Part shown: piece after piece, positions 1 to 8,910 of the stretch
How positions within the stretch are numbered: position 1 is the stretch's first letter
How the letters are laid out: each line of letters starts with the position of its first letter
Assembly: GCA_949298665.1 (NCBI GenBank)
Contig: CASFXO010000171.1
Coordinates: 1 to 26,661, forward strand
Direction of reading: 5' to 3'
Origin: an uncultured Lentisphaeria bacterium
Lineage (GTDB): Bacteria > Verrucomicrobiota > Lentisphaeria > Victivallales > Victivallaceae
Length of the DNA: 26,661 nucleotides
Position numbers and translations under genes: made by a program
The notes under the pieces: model-generated
What the model was told of the DNA's origin: nothing
The model's database searches: none
The model's input: the letters and a program-made list of their open reading frames with translations, nothing else

Positions 1-24
1 CTTTCGGTCAAACCGGCGCGGGCC

Positions 25-336
25 TCAGCGTCCGAACACCCAGTCCTTCCGGGCCCGGCTGTCCTTGTCGTAAACGCCCGGTCCGTAGGTGGGCGCCGCC
101 ACGTCCCCTTCGCGTTCATGTGCCCGCAGCGCCGCCTGTTCCTCCGCGGAGAGTTCTCCGGCCAGCATCGACGGCGGCCGGCTGCTTTTCGGACTCAACG
201 AAAAGACGTCCGACTGTTTTTTTTCCGATCCGGCGCTTTCCGGAGGATTGAGCATCTCGCGGATGCTCTGGCAGCCGCCGCCACCCCCCAGTACCGCCAG
301 CGCCATGACCACAACGAACGTTCGCGAAATCTTCAT
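25..336 (-). CDS. small putative lipoprotein (103 aa)
   Basis: I do not recognise a family. The start at 336 is chosen because it opens a lipoprotein signal: basic MKISR, a hydrophobic stretch, then a glycine run ending in Cys (LGGGGGC, about residues 17-22). A longer in-frame start upstream would put about 16 charged residues before the signal. After the Cys the protein is polar and probably unstructured, rich in Ser, Pro, Glu and Lys, and ends in a charged Arg/Lys tail. It most likely sits as a lipid-anchored protein in the cell envelope. The start overlaps the stop of the radical SAM gene as TAATG, with GGAAGGAAC just upstream, so the two are probably translationally coupled. The lipobox has glycine where Leu/Ala/Ser is usual, so lipidation is likely but not certain. 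Confidence 0.7.
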   Translation of the reverse strand: MKISRTFVVVMALAVLGGGGGCQSIREMLNPPESAGSEKKQSDVFSLSPKSSRPPSMLAGELSAEEQAALRAHEREGDVAAPTYGPGVYDKDSRARKDWVFGR

Positions 337-1388
337 TACAGTTCCTTCCCGTTTTCCCCGGGAGCCCCGGGATAGGCAATCCATTTGCGTTCGTGAATAT
401 CGGGGAAACAGTTTCCGCGCCGGTAATCCGGCTGCAGTGCGACCTTACCGCCGCCCTCCGGCAGATCGATGGCGAACGTCGGCACCGCCAGCGAGGACAG
501 CCGCGGCCGGAACTGCCGGAGAATTTCCAGCCCGCATTCAATCCCCGTAGCGAAGTGGCGCACCCCCCGCACCGGATCAACGTGAAACAGATAGTGCGGC
601 TTGACCCGCAGCGCCACCAGGTGCCGGAACAGCGTCTCCAGCACTTCCGCCGAATCGTTCACGCCCTTGAGCAGCACGGTCTGATTGACCACCGGCACGC
701 CGGAGCGAACCAGCAATCCCAGCGCCGTCTCCGCCTCCGGCGTCAACTCCCGGGGATGGTTGAAATGCGTCGCCAGCCACAAACCGTTCACCTTCCCCAG
801 GCGGGCGGCCAGCTCCGCCGTCATCCGCTGCGGCCAGACCACCGGCCCCCGGGTTCCGATGCGCAGCACCTCCAGCGACGGAATCGCCTCCAATACCTCC
901 AGAATATGAAACAGCCGCTCTTCCGGCAGCATCAGGGGATCGCCACCGGATATCAGCACTTCCCGGATCTCCGGGTGTTCCCGCAGATAGTTCGCCGCCG
1001 CTGCCAGTGTTTCCTCTTTCAGGTCCGGCAGTTCCGTCCCGTCCGCAGCCCAGGTCCGCTTGCGGAAACAGAACCGGCAGCGCACGGCGCAGCGCCCCGT
1101 CGCCAGCAGCACCACCCGGTCATCAAACCGGTGAATCAGCCGCGGCACCGGCATCTGCTCCTCCTCGGCCAGCGGATCGTACTCCGCCTCCGGATCCTCC
1201 AGTTCCGCCACGGACGGCAGACACTGCCGATAAATCGGGTCCTCCGGCCCCTGCGCCGGATCAATCAACCCCAGATAATAATCGTTCACCCATACCGGAT
1301 ACCGTTCCTCCACGGCCGCGGCGACCGGATCGGAAACCAATCCCAGACGGCGATGCGCCTCCGCGGCGCTGCGATACCATTCCATCAT
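336..1388 (-). CDS. KamA/EpmB-family radical SAM aminomutase
   Basis: This is a radical S-adenosylmethionine enzyme of the lysine 2,3-aminomutase family (350 aa). The 4Fe-4S motif CAVRCRFCFRKR gives Cys100, Cys104 and Cys107. LISGGDPL (about 146-152) is the family's glycine-rich SAM-binding motif. GGGK near the C-terminus places the expected PLP-binding lysine at about residue 315. Known members either interconvert alpha- and beta-lysine (KamA) or modify lysine for elongation factor P (EpmB). The length is closer to EpmB, roughly 340 aa, than to clostridial KamA at over 400, but the GGGK region resembles KamA, and no efp or epmA is nearby. The substrate therefore stays open. It follows comF by 27 bases and its stop overlaps the small lipoprotein start. 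Confidence 0.88.
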   Translation of the reverse strand: MMEWYRSAAEAHRRLGLVSDPVAAAVEERYPVWVNDYYLGLIDPAQGPEDPIYRQCLPSVAELEDPEAEYDPLAEEEQMPVPRLIHRFDDRVVLLATGRCAVRCRFCFRKRTWAADGTELPDLKEETLAAAANYLREHPEIREVLISGGDPLMLPEERLFHILEVLEAIPSLEVLRIGTRGPVVWPQRMTAELAARLGKVNGLWLATHFNHPRELTPEAETALGLLVRSGVPVVNQTVLLKGVNDSAEVLETLFRHLVALRVKPHYLFHVDPVRGVRHFATGIECGLEILRQFRPRLSSLAVPTFAIDLPEGGGKVALQPDYRRGNCFPDIHERKWIAYPGAPGENGKEL

Positions 1389-1415
1389 CCCCTGCTCATT
1401 TCATTTGCCAACTCT

Positions 1416-2153
1416 TCACGCCCGGCCGATCGTCAGAATCCGGACCGGACCGGCGCCGGCGCACAGAAGCGTTTCCGCCGCCGCCGTCAAAGTACTCCCG
1501 GTGGTCAACACGTCGTCCACCAGCCACACATGCCGCCCGCGGCACTTCGCAGCCGCCCGTGTCGCCTGAAAAGCTCCCCGGAGATTACGCAGCCGCGCCT
1601 CCCGGTCCATCCCCGCCTGATGCGGTGTCGCCCGCACCCGCTTCAACGCTGCCACACAAGGCACACCCAACGTGTCGGCCACCAGCCGGGCAAACAGTTC
1701 CGCCTGATTGTAGGAGCGGTACCACTCCCGCCGCCAATGCAGCGGCACGGGGACCAGCGCATCCACCGGTTCACCGCAATCCCGTACCAGCGGCGCCGCC
1801 AGCGCGGCCAGCGGCCGCGCCAGTTCCGGCTGCCGGTGAAATTTGAAATCCCGGATCAGTTCCCGTCCGGCGCCGCGGTATTCCAGCAGCGCCAACGCGT
1901 AAATCCAGGGACGGGGCTTTTCCCGCAAGCATTTGGAACAGTTGGCCAACACACCGTCGAGCGCACCGCCGCATCCGGGGCAGCGATTTCCCCGGACAAA
2001 CGGCAGACGCGCCCGGCATTCTTCACAAAATCCGTTAACCCCGCCGCCGTCCCCGCAACCGCAAACCGGACAGGGCAGAAGGTTCCACGCGGCGGAGAAG
2101 CGAATCAGAAAACGCTTCAGAACTTCAGGCGGGATTTTCCACCCAGTCGCCAC
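1416..2153 (-). CDS. comF: ComF-family phosphoribosyltransferase-like protein
   Basis: ComF-type protein, 245 aa, the normal size. The N-terminus has paired cysteine motifs (CPVC at 28-31, CEEC at 43-46, CPGC at 58-61, CSKC at 72-75) that should bind zinc. The C-terminal half is a type I phosphoribosyltransferase fold, with VPVPLHWRRE at about 134-143 and the PRPP-binding loop DDVLTTGST at 213-221. In naturally competent bacteria ComF helps import single-stranded DNA. In most other lineages its role is unknown, and no other competence gene is visible here. The ATG at 2153 makes a 29-base overlap with the preceding isomerase gene. I see no better start inside, since translation from further in would cut into the first zinc motif, so the genes are probably coupled. 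Confidence 0.88.
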   Translation of the reverse strand: MATGWKIPPEVLKRFLIRFSAAWNLLPCPVCGCGDGGGVNGFCEECRARLPFVRGNRCPGCGGALDGVLANCSKCLREKPRPWIYALALLEYRGAGRELIRDFKFHRQPELARPLAALAAPLVRDCGEPVDALVPVPLHWRREWYRSYNQAELFARLVADTLGVPCVAALKRVRATPHQAGMDREARLRNLRGAFQATRAAAKCRGRHVWLVDDVLTTGSTLTAAAETLLCAGAGPVRILTIGRA

Positions 2154-3012
2154 CCCGGCACTCCTTGAGATAATGCAGCGCGCGTACCTGACCGGTCATT
2201 TCCAGCTCATCCCGGTAAACCGGATCGTGCCACCCCTCGATTTCCACCGAACCGCGATAACCGATCAGGCGCAGCTCGGAAAAGACATCACTCCAATTGG
2301 TGTCTCCGAAACCCGGCGTCCGGTGCCAGACCGGCGTCTCCGCTCCGAACATCCCGTGCCGCGCAATCACGTCATGCCGGATCGTGGCATCCTTGCCGTG
2401 CAGATTGAAGAAGCGACGGCCCCACTCCCGGATCTGCGGCAGCGGATCGATCAGCTGCGTCATCTGATGGCACGGCTCCCACTGCAAACCGACATTCGGC
2501 GCATCCAGCACTTCGAACATCAGTTCCCAGGCATCCGGATTGAAGGCGATGTTGAAACTGCCGTGATTCCAGTCGCCGCCCATGGTACAGTTTTCGAACG
2601 CGATCCGCACCCCTCTGGCCGCCGCGCGTTCCACCAGCGGCGTCCAGAACGCCTTGAACGGTTCGATGCTTTCCGGCACCGGCCGGTCCGGCACCCGCCC
2701 GGCAAAACCGGAGACCAGATCGGTCCCGAATTCCCCGACCCGTTCCACCGCTTCCCACAACGCCTTCCGGGTCAGTTCCCCCAGCTCGTCGTCGGCCAGC
2801 GGGTTGCCGTACACGCCGACGGTGCTGATCACCGCGCCGGAACCTTCCAGCGCCCGGTTGACATCGTCCACGATCGTCGTCGGCGGCGCATCGCCGAAAT
2901 GCTGCCAGTAGTTGATGGCGAAGCTTTCAAAGCCATGGGGCAGAATCTGCCGAATATACCCCGCGCTGTTGCGGTTGCCGCGAACCAGAGTGCCGATGCG
3001 GATCTGTTCCAT
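2125..3012 (-). CDS. sugar phosphate isomerase/epimerase-like TIM barrel protein
   Basis: A 295-residue member of the xylose-isomerase-like (AP endonuclease 2 fold) TIM barrel superfamily. Such proteins usually isomerise or epimerise sugars or keto-sugars using a divalent metal. Blocks that fit the family are IAFENCTMGGDW with a glutamate at the end of a strand, VGLQWEPCHQM, FFNLHGKDA and GSVEIEGWHDP. The C-terminal Glu/His pair is a typical metal site. The start at 3012 (MEQIRIGTL) follows GGAAGG. An in-frame ATG 63 bases further up would add a polar, non-conserved tail. It follows yraN by 59 bases and overlaps comF by 29 bases. The substrate cannot be read from sequence. Confidence 0.82.
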   Translation of the reverse strand: MEQIRIGTLVRGNRNSAGYIRQILPHGFESFAINYWQHFGDAPPTTIVDDVNRALEGSGAVISTVGVYGNPLADDELGELTRKALWEAVERVGEFGTDLVSGFAGRVPDRPVPESIEPFKAFWTPLVERAAARGVRIAFENCTMGGDWNHGSFNIAFNPDAWELMFEVLDAPNVGLQWEPCHQMTQLIDPLPQIREWGRRFFNLHGKDATIRHDVIARHGMFGAETPVWHRTPGFGDTNWSDVFSELRLIGYRGSVEIEGWHDPVYRDELEMTGQVRALHYLKECRGGDWVENPA

Positions 3013-3071
3013 TGTCCGTTTTTCCTTCCAGTTGGAATTTCCGGTTTGGTGAACGAATGGCGCAATATACT

Positions 3072-3485
3072 TCAAAACACGCCGTGAATCAAATCCGCAT
3101 CGACAAAATCCATATGCCGCCGCAGTTCCTGCAGCCCCCGTTCCGTGCGCACCACCTCAATCAGATCGAAACGGCACCGGCCGCCGGGCGCCCCGTATTC
3201 AGCCAGATATTCGCGCGCCGCCCGGACGTTCCGTCGCAGCTGCCGGGGGGAAAGATTATCCGACGGCCGGTACCGGTCAAGCCGCCGCCGGGTCTTGACT
3301 TCGACAAACACCACGCAGTCGCCGTCACGGGCCACGATGTCCAGCTCGCCGAACCGGCAGCGCCAGTCGCACGCCAGAATTTCCAGACCATGTTCCCGCA
3401 GCAGCCGGACCGCATCCCTTTCCCCGGCCTGCCCCAGCGCCAGATGCGCGGCGCGCTTTTTCCCGAAAAGATTCACCGCAATCAC
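3072..3485 (-). CDS. yraN: YraN/UPF0102 nuclease-like protein
   Basis: UPF0102 family protein, 137 aa with the usual 120-140 length. It begins with the conserved GQAGERDAVRLLREHGLEIL block. It then carries the PD-(D/E)XK-like core FGELDIVARDGD and VFVEVKTR (residues 46-65), where Glu47, Asp49, Glu62 and Lys64 would make the metal and catalytic site. The family resembles Holliday-junction resolvase folds, but its cellular role is still unclear. The start is GTG at 3485, overlapping the ispD stop as GTGA, which implies coupled translation. Beginning there keeps the short basic N-terminal segment before the core. Confidence 0.9.
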   Translation of the reverse strand: MIAVNLFGKKRAAHLALGQAGERDAVRLLREHGLEILACDWRCRFGELDIVARDGDCVVFVEVKTRRRLDRYRPSDNLSPRQLRRNVRAAREYLAEYGAPGGRCRFDLIEVVRTERGLQELRRHMDFVDADLIHGVF

Positions 3486-4162
3486 TTCCGCGCCGCCAGC
3501 ACGCGACGCAGCCGCTCCAGATCCGACGGCCAGGTAAGTTTGTCATTGTCCCCATCATGCGCCACGACCGCCACCGGGTGCCCGGCATGTTCCATCACCG
3601 CCGCGTCATCGGTAAACCCGCCGTTTCCCGCAAGCTCATACGCCGCCAGCAAAGGCTCCAGCAGAAAACATTGCGGCGTCTCCACCCGGTACAATCCTTC
3701 CCGGTCTACCGTCTCCGTAATCAGACCGTCCGCGTTCACCCGTTTGAGCGTATCCGTCACCGGCCGTCCCGGAACCGCGGCCCCGACTTCCCGGGCCCGG
3801 GCCGCGACCCTTTCCAGCAGCGCCGCCGAAGCCAGCGGCCGGGCCGCATCGTGAATCGCCACCAGCCGCACCGCACCGTCCAGCGCCGCCAGACCGGCCC
3901 GGACCGACTCCGTGCGCTGCGCCCCGCCGGACTCCCCGCGGATCCGGCCCTCCGGCTTGTATTCCGGCGCCGGCTGCCGACAGCGTTCGAGCGCCGCCGC
4001 CGGCGCCACCATCACCCGCCGATTTTCGGGAAACAGCGGTCCCAGTTCCCGCATGGCGTGCAGAAACAACGGCATCCCGCCCAGTTCCACCAGCAGTTTA
4101 TCGCCGCCGAACCGGCGGCCGGAGCCGCCGCCGACGATCACCAGCGCCCCGTCCTCGATCAT
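3482..4162 (-). CDS. ispD: 2-C-methyl-D-erythritol 4-phosphate cytidylyltransferase
   Basis: IspD catalyses the third step of the MEP isoprenoid pathway: CTP plus methylerythritol 4-phosphate gives CDP-methylerythritol and pyrophosphate. The 226-residue protein is full length. Visible motifs are the nucleotide-binding GGGSGRRFGGDK (11-22, with Lys22), HDAARP (104-109), VTDTLK (135-140), TPQ (162-164), TDDA (184-187) and NDKLTWPSDL (206-215). AAAGGAG stands seven bases before the ATG. It is followed by yraN with a four-base overlap and preceded by guaB across 118 bases. ispF, often adjacent or fused to ispD, is not here. The first glycine-rich loop starts GGGSG where many IspD proteins have AAGxG, a conservative change. 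Confidence 0.93.
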   Translation of the reverse strand: MIEDGALVIVGGGSGRRFGGDKLLVELGGMPLFLHAMRELGPLFPENRRVMVAPAAALERCRQPAPEYKPEGRIRGESGGAQRTESVRAGLAALDGAVRLVAIHDAARPLASAALLERVAARAREVGAAVPGRPVTDTLKRVNADGLITETVDREGLYRVETPQCFLLEPLLAAYELAGNGGFTDDAAVMEHAGHPVAVVAHDGDNDKLTWPSDLERLRRVLAARK

Positions 4163-4280
4163 CGTTTTCTCCTTTCGGATTCACTTCGACAAAAAAGGGG
4201 AAGAAAGTCCGGATGCTTTCCTTCATCGGCCTTCCTTCCCCCGCCGCCGGAAAACGCGGCTGACACGCCCCGCGCTCCGG

Positions 4281-5780
4281 TCAGTTCGTGCCGGAATAAT
4301 TGGGCGCGTCCTTCAACATGGTCACATCGTGCGGATGCGCTTCCCGCAGACCGGCGGCGGTCACCCGCACCAGCCGGGCCTTCGCATGGAATTCCTCCAT
4401 GTTGCGGGCGCCGCAGTAGCCGAAACTGTAACGCACTCCGCCCACAAACTGGTGCACCACGTTCTGCACCGGTCCACGGAACGGCACCAGCCCTTCGATC
4501 CCCTGCGGCACGAGCTTGGTATCGTCATCCACATCGGGCTGTCCGTAACGTTCCCGGCTGCCTTTACCGGTCTTCATCGCCTCCAGACTGCCCATCCCGC
4601 GGTACACCACATAACTGCGGCCCTGATGCAGAACCACTTCGCCGGTGCTTTCGGAGGTACCGGCCAGAGCCGACCCCATCATCACCGAGGATGCGCCCAC
4701 CGCCAGCGCCTTGGCCACATCGCCGGACTGCTTGATCCCGCCGTCGGCGATGATCGGCAGATCCGCAGGAACCGCTCTGGCCGCTTCATAAACCGCGGTT
4801 ACCTGCGGGACGCCGACGCCCGCCACCACGCGGGTCGTGCAGATGGACCCGGGGCCGATGCCGACCTTGATCCCGTCGGCGCCGGCGTCCGCCAGAGCCC
4901 GGGCGGCCTCGCCGGTGGCGATATTGCCGCCGACCACGTCCACGCGGTCGCCGTACTGTTTCTTGATCAGCGTCACGGTTTCGAGCACGCCCTTGCTGTG
5001 GGCGTGGGCGGTATCCACCACCAGAACATCCGCACCGGCTTCGACCAGCGCCTCGATCCGGGCCTCGTCGTAAGGCCCGACGGCGGCGGCCACCCGCAGC
5101 TGATGCCGTTCGTCGCGGTTGTAATCCGGTTCCTCCTTGTCGATCAGCGTCTTCACGTCCAGGAAGCTGTACAATCCGGTCAGCCGTCCCCGGTCATCCA
5201 CCAGCGGCAGTTTGCCCACCTTGTGCTCCAGCATCATCCGGTAGGCATCCTGCATGGTGATCCCGTCATGGGCGAACACCGGGGTCCGGTTCATCACCTC
5301 CGCAATCCGGACGCTGCAATCGGTCAGAAACTTGATGTCCCGCGAGGTAATGATTCCGACCAGTCGATTGTCTTTGTCCACGATGGGAAAACCGGAAAAG
5401 GAATACTTCCGGGCCCGTTTTTCCCGCAGCATTTCTTCGACGGTCTGTTCGGGAGAGAACACCACCGGCTTGCGGATGACGCCGTTCAGATAATATTTGA
5501 CCTTGCGCACCTCTTCGACCTGGCGTTCAATCGAAAGATTCTTGTGAATCACCCCGATCCCGCCGAGCCGCGCCATGGCGATGGCCATGCGGCTCTCGGT
5601 CACGGTATCCATTGCCGCGCTGACAAAGGGAATGTTCAATTTCACGTGCCGGGTGAAATTGCTGCGTACATCGGCCTCGGCCGGCAGAAAGTCCGCATAC
5701 TGCGTCACCAGTGAGATGTCGTCGAACGTCAGACCTTCAAACGGGAAGGCCGCCATAAACTCGTCAATTGCTCTTGCCAT
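4281..5780 (-). CDS. guaB: inosine-5'-monophosphate dehydrogenase
   Basis: GuaB oxidises IMP to XMP with NAD+, the committed step of guanine nucleotide synthesis. It is 499 aa, the normal bacterial size. A TIM barrel is interrupted by a pair of CBS domains at about residues 95-220 (SGFPIVDKDNRLVGIIT and KLPLVDDRGRLTGLYS). The active-site loop GIGPGSICTTR puts the catalytic cysteine at 314. DGGIK (346-350), YRGMGS (393-398) and the flap residues RYGQ (411-414, catalytic Arg/Tyr) are intact. The ATG at 5780 has GGAG about ten bases before it and a near-consensus sigma-70 promoter upstream. The gene is probably the first of a unit running on into ispD and yraN. Confidence 0.97.
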   Translation of the reverse strand: MARAIDEFMAAFPFEGLTFDDISLVTQYADFLPAEADVRSNFTRHVKLNIPFVSAAMDTVTESRMAIAMARLGGIGVIHKNLSIERQVEEVRKVKYYLNGVIRKPVVFSPEQTVEEMLREKRARKYSFSGFPIVDKDNRLVGIITSRDIKFLTDCSVRIAEVMNRTPVFAHDGITMQDAYRMMLEHKVGKLPLVDDRGRLTGLYSFLDVKTLIDKEEPDYNRDERHQLRVAAAVGPYDEARIEALVEAGADVLVVDTAHAHSKGVLETVTLIKKQYGDRVDVVGGNIATGEAARALADAGADGIKVGIGPGSICTTRVVAGVGVPQVTAVYEAARAVPADLPIIADGGIKQSGDVAKALAVGASSVMMGSALAGTSESTGEVVLHQGRSYVVYRGMGSLEAMKTGKGSRERYGQPDVDDDTKLVPQGIEGLVPFRGPVQNVVHQFVGGVRYSFGYCGARNMEEFHAKARLVRVTAAGLREAHPHDVTMLKDAPNYSGTN

Positions 5781-5794
5781 AGTTCCGTATCTCC

Positions 5795-5807
5795 GGGGTT
5801 TTGCCCC
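5795..5807 (-). promoter_or_regulatory. small hairpin in the guaB leader
   Basis: GGGG (5804-5807 on the minus strand) pairs with CCCC (5795-5798) around a five-base A-rich loop. The hairpin lies between the expected transcription start and the GGAG ribosome-binding site, only two or three bases from the latter. It could shield the 5' end or modulate translation. Neither is shown by sequence alone. Confidence 0.4.
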
Positions 5808-5810
5808 TTT

Positions 5811-5839
5811 AATATAACGACAAAACAGGACTCTGTCAA
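5811..5839 (-). promoter_or_regulatory. sigma-70 promoter of guaB
   Basis: On the minus strand TTGACA (5834-5839, perfect -35) is followed after exactly 17 bases by TATATT (5811-5816, five of six in the -10). Transcription should begin near 5804, giving a leader of about 24 bases before the guaB ATG. The window's other near-perfect promoter has the same -35 and spacing. Confidence 0.85.
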
Positions 5840-5978
5840 GTCGCTCCCCGGAGTCTCCCCCCGCTCTTTCCGGAAGAAAACAGCATCAATCCTCGCGCCT
5901 CCCGCGCAGAAACGCCGTTCGGCAGGACTCCCCCCGCCCCTTCTCCGGTCCCGAAGCCTCTCCCCCCTCCGGTTCCGT

Positions 5979-8762
5979 TCAACGTCGGGACGGCGGCTGA
6001 AGCAGGACAACGTTGTCGCTCAACGCAAACGCCGTCTTCTTCAACTGTTCGGCACTCATTTCCGGCAGAACCTTGACCGGGTAGTTGGCGTCCAGAATCA
6101 CGTCCAGCATGCCGTCCTCCTTCTTCTCCCAGCGCACCCGGATCTTGCCGAACGCCGTCGGCAGCAGCAGATCCACCCAGTCCGCCTGCGACAGCGCGGG
6201 ATTGAAGTAAATCGAGGCGTGCCCGGCGTCGGCGGTCCGCACCCCGGCAATCTCCCGCACCAGAAACACATTCGGCGACAGGGCGTTGCCGTCCCGCAGC
6301 CGCAGCGGCGCCGGATCCTCGCCGTCGCGCCAGCTGAGCCACGAGCCGGACTGTTTGCAGATGCGCTTTTCCCAGTATTCGCGGAAATAGCGCACCGTCC
6401 ATTCGCTCTGTCCGAGCGCAAACATGGTCTCCAGAAACAGGAAATGGAAATACGGATTCCGCGCCTCTTCGCTCCGGTCGAACGGCGGCTCGTAACGGAA
6501 AAACGTGAAGAAGAAATGCTCGAAATCCTCCGCCCCCATCACTCCGCTCTGCAGCGCGCTGAAATTGGCGAACAGATTGCGGTCCGTCTCCAGACATTGA
6601 CGGAAGTCCTTTCCGCCCTCCGTCTTGCGCACGAACAACCGGAGTTTCGGATCGTAATTGAGCTCCCGCAACCGGCGCGCAATCCGGTCGGCCTGTCGCC
6701 GACTGCGTTCCGCCGCCTCCGTTTTCCCCCCTGCCAGATAGGCTTCCGCAGCCGACAGCAGAAAACGACAGTACAGCGCATTCAGATAAGTCGGCACGCT
6801 GCCCTTGCCGAACACCCCGTTGCTCAGGCGGCTTTCCAGCCGGAACCGGGTATCGATGTCTTCGATCAGTCCCAGCGATTCGTCCACCAGCGACAGGAAA
6901 AAATCCTCCAGCAGTTCCAGATGCGGCAGCAACCGTTCGAGTTCCTCCAGATCACCGCTGGTCCGGTAGTTGTACATCATCCACACCGGCAGAAAAAACA
7001 GATGGTGCACCTGGGAACGGTGCCGCGCCCCGAAGGTCAGCACCGGAATGTCGCCGTTCTCGAACTGGGCATCGATGAACTGCCGCAACCGGGTCGCCGC
7101 ATAGGCGTGATCCCCGAAAGTCACCACCATGTTGACCGCATCGATATAGGCGTCAAAGAGATAACTGTCGTATTCCGCACAAGGCTCCACCTGGGGAATG
7201 AACGCCGAAGACCGCCGCAGGGTATGCACCCCGATCTTCCAGAGCAGATTCAGCGTCTCGTCGGAACTGCTGAACAGCGTTTCCCGGGTCGGCATCCGCA
7301 CCAGCTCTTCAAAACCGCAGTTGACGATCCGCACCTCGCCCGATGCCTGCCGCACCGACACCATCAGGAACAAACCTTCACGCGGATTGAACAGCATGAA
7401 CCGGTTCATCCCCTCGCGGCAGCGGAACGTATGCGTAGCCCGGACGTGCTTGCCGCGAGACGGCAGACCGTTCTCACCCAGTCGGTAGCCCAGTGTCACA
7501 TCAACCACATCCCCCTGGGACGCCTCCAGCTCCAGCACCGGAAAACCGTAACGCAGAATATCCAGCCGGTAACGGAAAAATTCTCCGGCATGCAGCACCC
7601 GGGACTCCGGCACCGGACCGGTCACGGTCAGTTTCGCCGCCCGCAGAACGCTGGATACATCCACCGGGTGGTCGGCATCCGGCACATAAGTCCCGATTTC
7701 CAGGTTGCGCAGCCGAAGGGACGGCGTCGTATCGTGCAGCGGCAGTTTCAGCGGTCCGGCCACCTTCCAGCCCAGAGCAGCTTTTTCATCCGGTTCGCGG
7801 TAGGTCGCCAGCTCTTCCGGACGCAACCCCGGAAACAACAGGAAAAATCCCATCGAATGGTGCCCCGGCGTCTGGGCCAGCAGCAGGCGGTTCCATCCCT
7901 TCTTCAGCGACAGTGTATGCAGATGTTCGCCGGCGACGCGCTCCGCTCCGGCCACCAGAGTGCGATTGCAGAAAAAACGGAAGGGATCGTCCGCATACAG
8001 ACGGACCGGCACCTCCTGCTCCTCAACACTGAACACCCAGGTACTGGCCGCGCAGACCGCCAGCCGGTTCCGGTGCCGGGAACCGAAACAGACTTCCGTC
8101 CATGCCGCGCCGTCTTCCACCCGCCCGGCGTCCAGCGCCTGAAACTCCTCCAGCGCCTCCACCGTCGCCGGTTCCAGAGGGTAAATCTCCAACTCCGCGC
8201 CCGGCTCATCCAGTTTGACCACCCGGTCGGGCGTCGTCCATTCCAACCCCGGTTGAAACATCGGAGAACTCCAGTTGGCGGGCAGCGTCCGGTTATCGCA
8301 ATATTCCGTCATCAACTGATTGACCGCCGCGCGCGGCCGCGAAGTAGTCAATTCCGGCGCCTCGCGGATCTGCCAGTTCTGGTCGGAGCAGAAAACCGGA
8401 CGGCCGTCCGACTCCATCTGGCACCACAGCCCGGGCACCTGAATCCGATTCTGTCGGAACGACGGACAGTGATAAACAATAACGCCGACGGTATTGCTGC
8501 CGCTCTGCAGATAACGGGTGATGTCATAGCGGTCCACGTAGGAAGAAAGACCGTGGTTGGCGCGGGGCCCGAACCCGGCGAAACGCTCGTTGACGAACAA
8601 CTGATAGGAACAGTTTGCGGAAATCCAGAGGGTATTTTCCAGGCCCGGGGAATCCAATCGGAAATTCTTCCGCATCAATAGAAAAGTATCTTCGCGTTCT
8701 GACAGCGAGGATTTCCAGATCCATTGGCCGCGCACTTGTCCGGGCATCGTCACCTGATTCAT
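5979..8762 (-). CDS. GH78-like alpha-L-rhamnosidase-related protein
   Basis: A 927-residue protein with the layout of bacterial alpha-L-rhamnosidases (GH78). There is an N-terminal beta-sandwich starting at RGQWIWKS, with LFVNERFAGFGPR as in rhamnosidase N-terminal domains. A further sandwich region follows at about 330-480. Then comes a helical (alpha/alpha)6-barrel region from about 500 to 830 with YLNALYCRFLLSAAEAYL and GDAYA-type blocks, and a C-terminal beta domain. The segment where GH78 enzymes carry the catalytic acid (normally near RDERxGWxGD) reads VEPCAEYDSYLFDAYIDA at 525-542, so the canonical motif is absent. No signal peptide is visible, which suggests a cytoplasmic role. GGAGG sits four bases before the ATG. 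It may act on another sugar or be catalytically changed. Confidence 0.72.
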   Translation of the reverse strand: MNQVTMPGQVRGQWIWKSSLSEREDTFLLMRKNFRLDSPGLENTLWISANCSYQLFVNERFAGFGPRANHGLSSYVDRYDITRYLQSGSNTVGVIVYHCPSFRQNRIQVPGLWCQMESDGRPVFCSDQNWQIREAPELTTSRPRAAVNQLMTEYCDNRTLPANWSSPMFQPGLEWTTPDRVVKLDEPGAELEIYPLEPATVEALEEFQALDAGRVEDGAAWTEVCFGSRHRNRLAVCAASTWVFSVEEQEVPVRLYADDPFRFFCNRTLVAGAERVAGEHLHTLSLKKGWNRLLLAQTPGHHSMGFFLLFPGLRPEELATYREPDEKAALGWKVAGPLKLPLHDTTPSLRLRNLEIGTYVPDADHPVDVSSVLRAAKLTVTGPVPESRVLHAGEFFRYRLDILRYGFPVLELEASQGDVVDVTLGYRLGENGLPSRGKHVRATHTFRCREGMNRFMLFNPREGLFLMVSVRQASGEVRIVNCGFEELVRMPTRETLFSSSDETLNLLWKIGVHTLRRSSAFIPQVEPCAEYDSYLFDAYIDAVNMVVTFGDHAYAATRLRQFIDAQFENGDIPVLTFGARHRSQVHHLFFLPVWMMYNYRTSGDLEELERLLPHLELLEDFFLSLVDESLGLIEDIDTRFRLESRLSNGVFGKGSVPTYLNALYCRFLLSAAEAYLAGGKTEAAERSRRQADRIARRLRELNYDPKLRLFVRKTEGGKDFRQCLETDRNLFANFSALQSGVMGAEDFEHFFFTFFRYEPPFDRSEEARNPYFHFLFLETMFALGQSEWTVRYFREYWEKRICKQSGSWLSWRDGEDPAPLRLRDGNALSPNVFLVREIAGVRTADAGHASIYFNPALSQADWVDLLLPTAFGKIRVRWEKKEDGMLDVILDANYPVKVLPEMSAEQLKKTAFALSDNVVLLQPPSRR

Positions 8763-8910
8763 ATCGCCTCCGGAAGTTTGATATTTTCAGACCGCCCCCC
8801 GGGGGGAACGGCCGTTGGCATTTCCAATGGCTTTGGGACAGCCCTGATCATCGACCACGCCCGGATTTTCCCGAACCCGGGCCTTTGATCTTCCCGCCGT
8901 CCGTCAACAA

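Noticed and set aside
4163..4280. Terminator between guaB and ispD
   Set aside because: Only a five-base stem with a large loop (GCCGC and GCGGC near 4252-4269) and no T tract; read-through into ispD is more likely.
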